NCBI RefSeq assembly: GCF_036014015.1
Contig: NZ_CP107905.1
Location: forward strand, 3,720,001-3,784,000
Length of the DNA stretch: 64,000 bases
Direction of reading: 5' to 3'
DNA from: Streptomyces sp. NBC_00457
GTDB lineage: Bacteria; Actinomycetota; Actinomycetes; Streptomycetales; Streptomycetaceae
Shown here: piece by piece, positions 61,332 through 64,000 of the stretch
Numbering within the stretch: position 1 is the first letter of the stretch
Layout: every line of letters begins with the position of its first letter
The notes under the pieces: model-generated
The model's input: only the letters and a program-made list of their open reading frames with translations
Database searches by the model: none
What the model was told of the DNA's origin: nothing
Program-made: the position numbers and the translations under genes

Positions 61332-62690
61332 TCAGCGCGACGTACCGGCCTTGCGCCGGTCCAGGAAGCGCGGACGGGCGCCGAGAGCGGTCGAGCCATT
61401 GACTCCGTTGACCCGGGAGACGCCCGCGGCGACCGGGGTGCGGGGCTCCTCCTCCGGCAGGAGTTCGTCGGCCGGGGCCTCGGCGGCGGTCTGCGGGGTG
61501 GTGGCCGCGGGCTCGGCGATGGCCCCGCTCCGCCGATACCGCGGCGGTACGAACGCCTCAGCCCAGCGCGGGGTGCGGGGTGTGAAGCGTGGGAGCAGGA
61601 GGAGGGCCAGGCCGATGGCGCTGAGGAAGACCACACCGAGGACGATCCACATGGAGGACGCCGAGTTCACGGAGTAGGCGAGCGCGCCGAAGGCGATCAG
61701 CGCCGACCAGAAGTACATGATCAGCACCGCGCGGCTGTGCGAGTGCCCGATCTCCAGGAGCCGGTGGTGCAGATGCCCGCGGTCGGCGGCGAAGGGCGAC
61801 TGGCCGCGCCAGGTCCGCCGCACGATCGCAAGGATCAGGTCGGCCGCGGGGATCGCGATGATGGTCAGCGGCATCAGCAGCGGGATGTACAGGGGCACCA
61901 TCTGGTGCACCGCGCTGCGCTCGGAGCCGCCGAAGAGGTTGTCCGGGTCGACCTGTCCCGTGACCGAGATGGCGCCCGCCGCCAGTACCAGCCCGATGAG
62001 CATCGAGCCCGAGTCGCCCATGAAGATCCGCGCCGGGTGCATGTTGTGCGGCAGGAACCCCAAGCACATGCCCATCAGAATGGCTGAGAAGAGGGTCGCC
62101 GGAGCAGCCGCCTCGATGCCGTACGAGTACCAGATGCGGTAGGCGTACATGAAGAACGCCGCCGCCGCGATGCACACCATGCCGGCTGCGAGGCCATCGA
62201 GGCCATCCACGAAGTTGACCGCGTTGATGGTGATGACAACCAGGGCGACTGTCAGCAGAGTGCCCTGCCACTGGGTCAGCGCGACTGTGCCGACCTTGGG
62301 AATGGGCAGCCACAGGATCGTCAGACCCTGCATGACCATGGCGCCGGCGGCGATCATCTGACCGCCCAGCTTGATCAGGGCATCGATCTCGAACTTGTCG
62401 TCCAGGACGCCGATCAGCCAGATCAGCGCGGCGCCGCTCAGCAGTGCCCTGGGCTCGTTCGACGTGTCGAAGACCTCGCTGAGGTTGGTGAGGTGGTCGG
62501 CGACCAACAGGCCCGCGCACAGGCCGAAGAACATGGCGATACCGCCGAGCCGCGGAGTGGGTTCCCGGTGCACGTCACGGGCCCTGATCTTCGGCATCGC
62601 TCCGGCCACGATCGCGAATTTCCGTACCGGCCCTGTCAGCAGGTACGTCACCGCGGCCGTGATGCAGAGCGTCAGCAGGTATTCACGCAA
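61332..62690 (-). CDS. MraY/WecA-family undecaprenyl-phosphate glycosyl-1-P transferase
   Basis: The protein has 452 residues. About 11 membrane helices with the catalytic cytosolic loops: NFVDGLDGLAAGMV, HPARIFMGDSGSMLIGLVLA and the His loop DRGHLHHRLLEIGHSHS. This composition is that of WecA/TagO-type GlcNAc-1-phosphate transferases, not MraY, which lacks the HLHHRL form. It starts the lipid-linked step of teichoic acid, arabinogalactan-like or other wall glycans. A basic, Pro-rich C-terminal tail of about 90 residues is disordered. Confidence 0.9.
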   Translation of the reverse strand: MREYLLTLCITAAVTYLLTGPVRKFAIVAGAMPKIRARDVHREPTPRLGGIAMFFGLCAGLLVADHLTNLSEVFDTSNEPRALLSGAALIWLIGVLDDKFEIDALIKLGGQMIAAGAMVMQGLTILWLPIPKVGTVALTQWQGTLLTVALVVITINAVNFVDGLDGLAAGMVCIAAAAFFMYAYRIWYSYGIEAAAPATLFSAILMGMCLGFLPHNMHPARIFMGDSGSMLIGLVLAAGAISVTGQVDPDNLFGGSERSAVHQMVPLYIPLLMPLTIIAIPAADLILAIVRRTWRGQSPFAADRGHLHHRLLEIGHSHSRAVLIMYFWSALIAFGALAYSVNSASSMWIVLGVVFLSAIGLALLLLPRFTPRTPRWAEAFVPPRYRRSGAIAEPAATTPQTAAEAPADELLPEEEPRTPVAAGVSRVNGVNGSTALGARPRFLDRRKAGTSR

Positions 62691-62888
62691 GGCTTCCCCA
62701 CAGATGTCACCGGACTGTCTGCATCACACCTTAGCCCCCGCACCTGTTGGCCCGCCCGGCACGGAGTGAGCACGGCCGGCGGCCGACGTATCGTCCCGTT
62801 CCGCCAACTAATGGTGAGAACACGACTGCATCGAAGCGGTCATACGTCAGGCGGTTTCAAAGTCCGATTGTTCGCGCGTCTGTGCTGG
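62691..62888. other. Gene-free strip before the IS remnant
   Basis: This 198-bp strip must hold the WecA-type promoter at its left end. I see no gene, no strong hairpin and no clear insertion boundary in it. Confidence 0.4.
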
Positions 62889-63243
62889 TCAGTGGAGCCC
62901 GAGGAGGGCCAGGGGACGGGCGGCACGGAGGCAGTTCATCGCGAAGCTGCGCAAGGTGGCCATGCTCTCCGGGCCGTGCTCGGTGCGGGCCTTGGAGGCC
63001 GTGTCCCTTCGTATAGACCGGCCTGGTTCTTCTTCACGCGCAGCGCGTGATGCGCGCCTTCTTGTCCTCGACGAGGTAGCGGGCGTGGCCGCGCCGGCCG
63101 TGCAGGGCATCTGCGGTCACGGTCACCCCCGTCAGGTCGGAGCCGCGGGCGCTCTTGCTCGGCGCGACGCGCTTCCCGCGCCGGTGCCGCGGATCGAGCA
63201 GGGGCGACTTGAGCAGGCAGACGTCGGCGGACTGACGGCACAT
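62889..63243 (-). pseudogene. Decayed IS transposase (ISAs1-like DDE type)
   Basis: Pieces of one transposase appear in three different frames. DLTGVTVTADALHGRRGHAR then YLVEDKK (about 63040-63130) carries the DDE-type second Asp; RVKKNQAGLYEGTR follows after a frameshift. After an internal deletion comes ESMATLRSFAMNCLRAARPL and the end LALLGLH at 62889. The order matches the C-terminal half of ISAs1-family transposases. The N-terminal part is missing, so it is a relic. Confidence 0.75.
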
Positions 63244-63300
63244 CGAAGCTCCGGTTCGGCAGGGCGACTTGAGAAGTCACCCGCTCCAACCGGAGCTTCG
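63244..63300. repeat. Nested inverted repeat beside the IS remnant
   Basis: CGAAGCTCCGGTT and its exact complement (63244-63256, 63288-63300) flank a second stem GGGCGACTT-GAG-AAGTCACCC (one wobble pair). The nested hairpin stands between the transposase relic and the secreted-protein gene and could be a terminator. A GGGCGACTTGAG word recurs at about 63205. Confidence 0.65.
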
Positions 63301-63361
63301 GTGTATGAGAGACGGGGCAACCGGCCGCCAGGCCACTTGAAAGTGGCTCTGGCTCTGTCGC

Positions 63362-63757
63362 TTACTCCCTGAACCACCCAGATTTTACGGAGGGCACACC
63401 AGCAGCATGGCTCTCAAGGAGCATGTAAATCTGCCATCTGCCGACGTCGTAGTTGCTGATCTTGCCGCAGCCGGCGTCTCCACCATCACTGACGGACCGT
63501 ACCAGCCTGACATTCAGCGTTACGGGGTCCTTCTCGTACACATAGCCAGTGACACCCGCGCCATCGGCTTTGGTGTCACAGACCTCGAAAACGTCACCAT
63601 CGTCATGGAAGGCCATGTCGCCTCGCCCGCCGGAAAGGGATATCACCTTGTTTTCCCACTGAACTCCCGCATCCGCAGCCCAGGCCGGCGTAGCTCCAGC
63701 GCAGACCAAGGCGAGGGATGCGCCGGCAACTGCAATCCGGGTGAACGATTTAGCCAT
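63362..63757 (-). CDS. Small secreted protein of unknown function
   Basis: The protein has 131 residues from ATG 63757 (GAGGAACGGCT upstream). Signal peptide 1-27 (MAKSFTRIAVAGASLALVCA, cleavage after PAWA). The mature part is about 105 residues, with two Cys (FEVCDTKADG and DAGCGKIS) that could form a disulfide. Beta-rich, aromatic C-terminus. No family was recognised. Eighty base pairs upstream lies a second small secreted gene on the same strand. Confidence 0.75.
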   Translation of the reverse strand: MAKSFTRIAVAGASLALVCAGATPAWAADAGVQWENKVISLSGGRGDMAFHDDGDVFEVCDTKADGAGVTGYVYEKDPVTLNVRLVRSVSDGGDAGCGKISNYDVGRWQIYMLLESHAAGVPSVKSGWFRE

Positions 63758-63837
63758 AGCCGTTCCTCTTTCGTTTCGGCGGCGAATATGTGCTTCAGGG
63801 GACGGATCCGAGTCAGCGCCAGCGGAGAGGCTGCTGA

Positions 63838-63999
63838 TCACGCTGCGCCTGTCTTGCTGTCGCAGTCCCACCTCTGCTTGGATCCCGACTCATAAAGGCA
63901 CGCCGTAACGAGGACCGCGGTCCCCTCCGGGATATTAACCTGCTTTATGTTCCCGGGCTTGTTGTCGCAGAAATCCGACGATCCGTCGGAGTCTACGAT
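63838..63999 (-). CDS. Small secreted protein, C-terminal part (start outside window)
   Basis: The frame ending at TGA 63838-63840 is open to the window edge. It gives 53 residues: SSDFCDNKPGNIKQVNIPEG, then VLVTACLYESGSKQRWDCD and a short tail. Four acidic-basic alternations and three Cys suggest a disulfide-bonded exoprotein like its neighbour. The FCDNKPGN end resembles small Streptomyces exported proteins. The 5' part, with any signal peptide, is outside the window. Confidence 0.6.
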   Translation of the reverse strand: MVDSDGSSDFCDNKPGNIKQVNIPEGTAVLVTACLYESGSKQRWDCDSKTGAA

Positions 64000-64000
64000 T

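Noticed and set aside
63244..63300. The 13-bp inverted repeat as terminal repeats of the IS
   Set aside because: Both arms lie within 57 bp on the same side of the transposase relic and form a nested hairpin, so they do not flank an element.

Overview
The window is a high-GC actinomycete chromosome segment, almost certainly Streptomyces. The markers are adjacent scy and filP genes for the hyphal-tip scaffold, the CslA/GlxA/GH6 set for tip-associated glycan, NucS mismatch endonuclease, a CBM2-FnIII-GH18 chitinase behind a DasR-type promoter, and GTG starts with strong third-position G/C bias. No rRNA, tRNA, CRISPR array or riboswitch was seen.

Left part (1-30 kb). A TetR fragment, a lipoprotein and a decayed copy of that lipoprotein come first. 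Next is a secreted polymorphic-toxin gene of about 7.4 kb, read leftwards, with a small candidate immunity gene directly behind it. The toxin contains two full copies of its roughly 1,085-residue carrier module and a C-terminal domain resembling polymorphic toxin type 27. Then follow icmA (isobutyryl-CoA mutase large subunit), a DUF3817-MarR-MFS group with a divergent ArsR-type regulator, a GH6 gene converging on glxA-cslA, and a SRPBCC-DUF4166-TetR operon with two near-identical palindromic operators. The section closes with an MTH1187/DUF3817 pair, three AIM24-family genes in tandem, a MarR gene, and a sensor kinase whose response-regulator gene has lost its receiver domain.

Middle part (28-53 kb). 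meaB, an acetyl-CoA acetyltransferase, methylmalonyl-CoA epimerase, a 3-hydroxybutyryl-CoA dehydrogenase and a PduO-type cobalamin adenosyltransferase form, together with icmA, a loose district for B12-dependent short-chain acyl-CoA metabolism. Between them lie scy and filP, two ABC exporter pairs, a zinc-ribbon protein, an LLM-class flavin enzyme, an SCO5389-family protein, nucS, a large ATP-binding protein with a membrane anchor and Ser/Thr/Pro tail, and a STAS protein. A NarL-type two-component pair and the chitinase gene follow.

Right part (52.5-64 kb). DUF2550 and the complete ATP synthase operon (atpIBEFHAGDC, read leftwards) are followed by a WecA/MraY-type glycosyl-1-phosphate transferase. 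The last 1.3 kb is accessory: a decayed IS transposase and two small secreted-protein genes, one cut by the window edge.

The most unusual observations are the double-module toxin with a relic pre-toxin segment between its modules, the deletion that beheaded the response regulator and probably joined it to the tail of a divergent gene, the twin TetR operators, a 20-bp palindrome just upstream of icmA, a G-quadruplex motif upstream of cslA, and short gene relics beside the lipoprotein and the adenosyltransferase.
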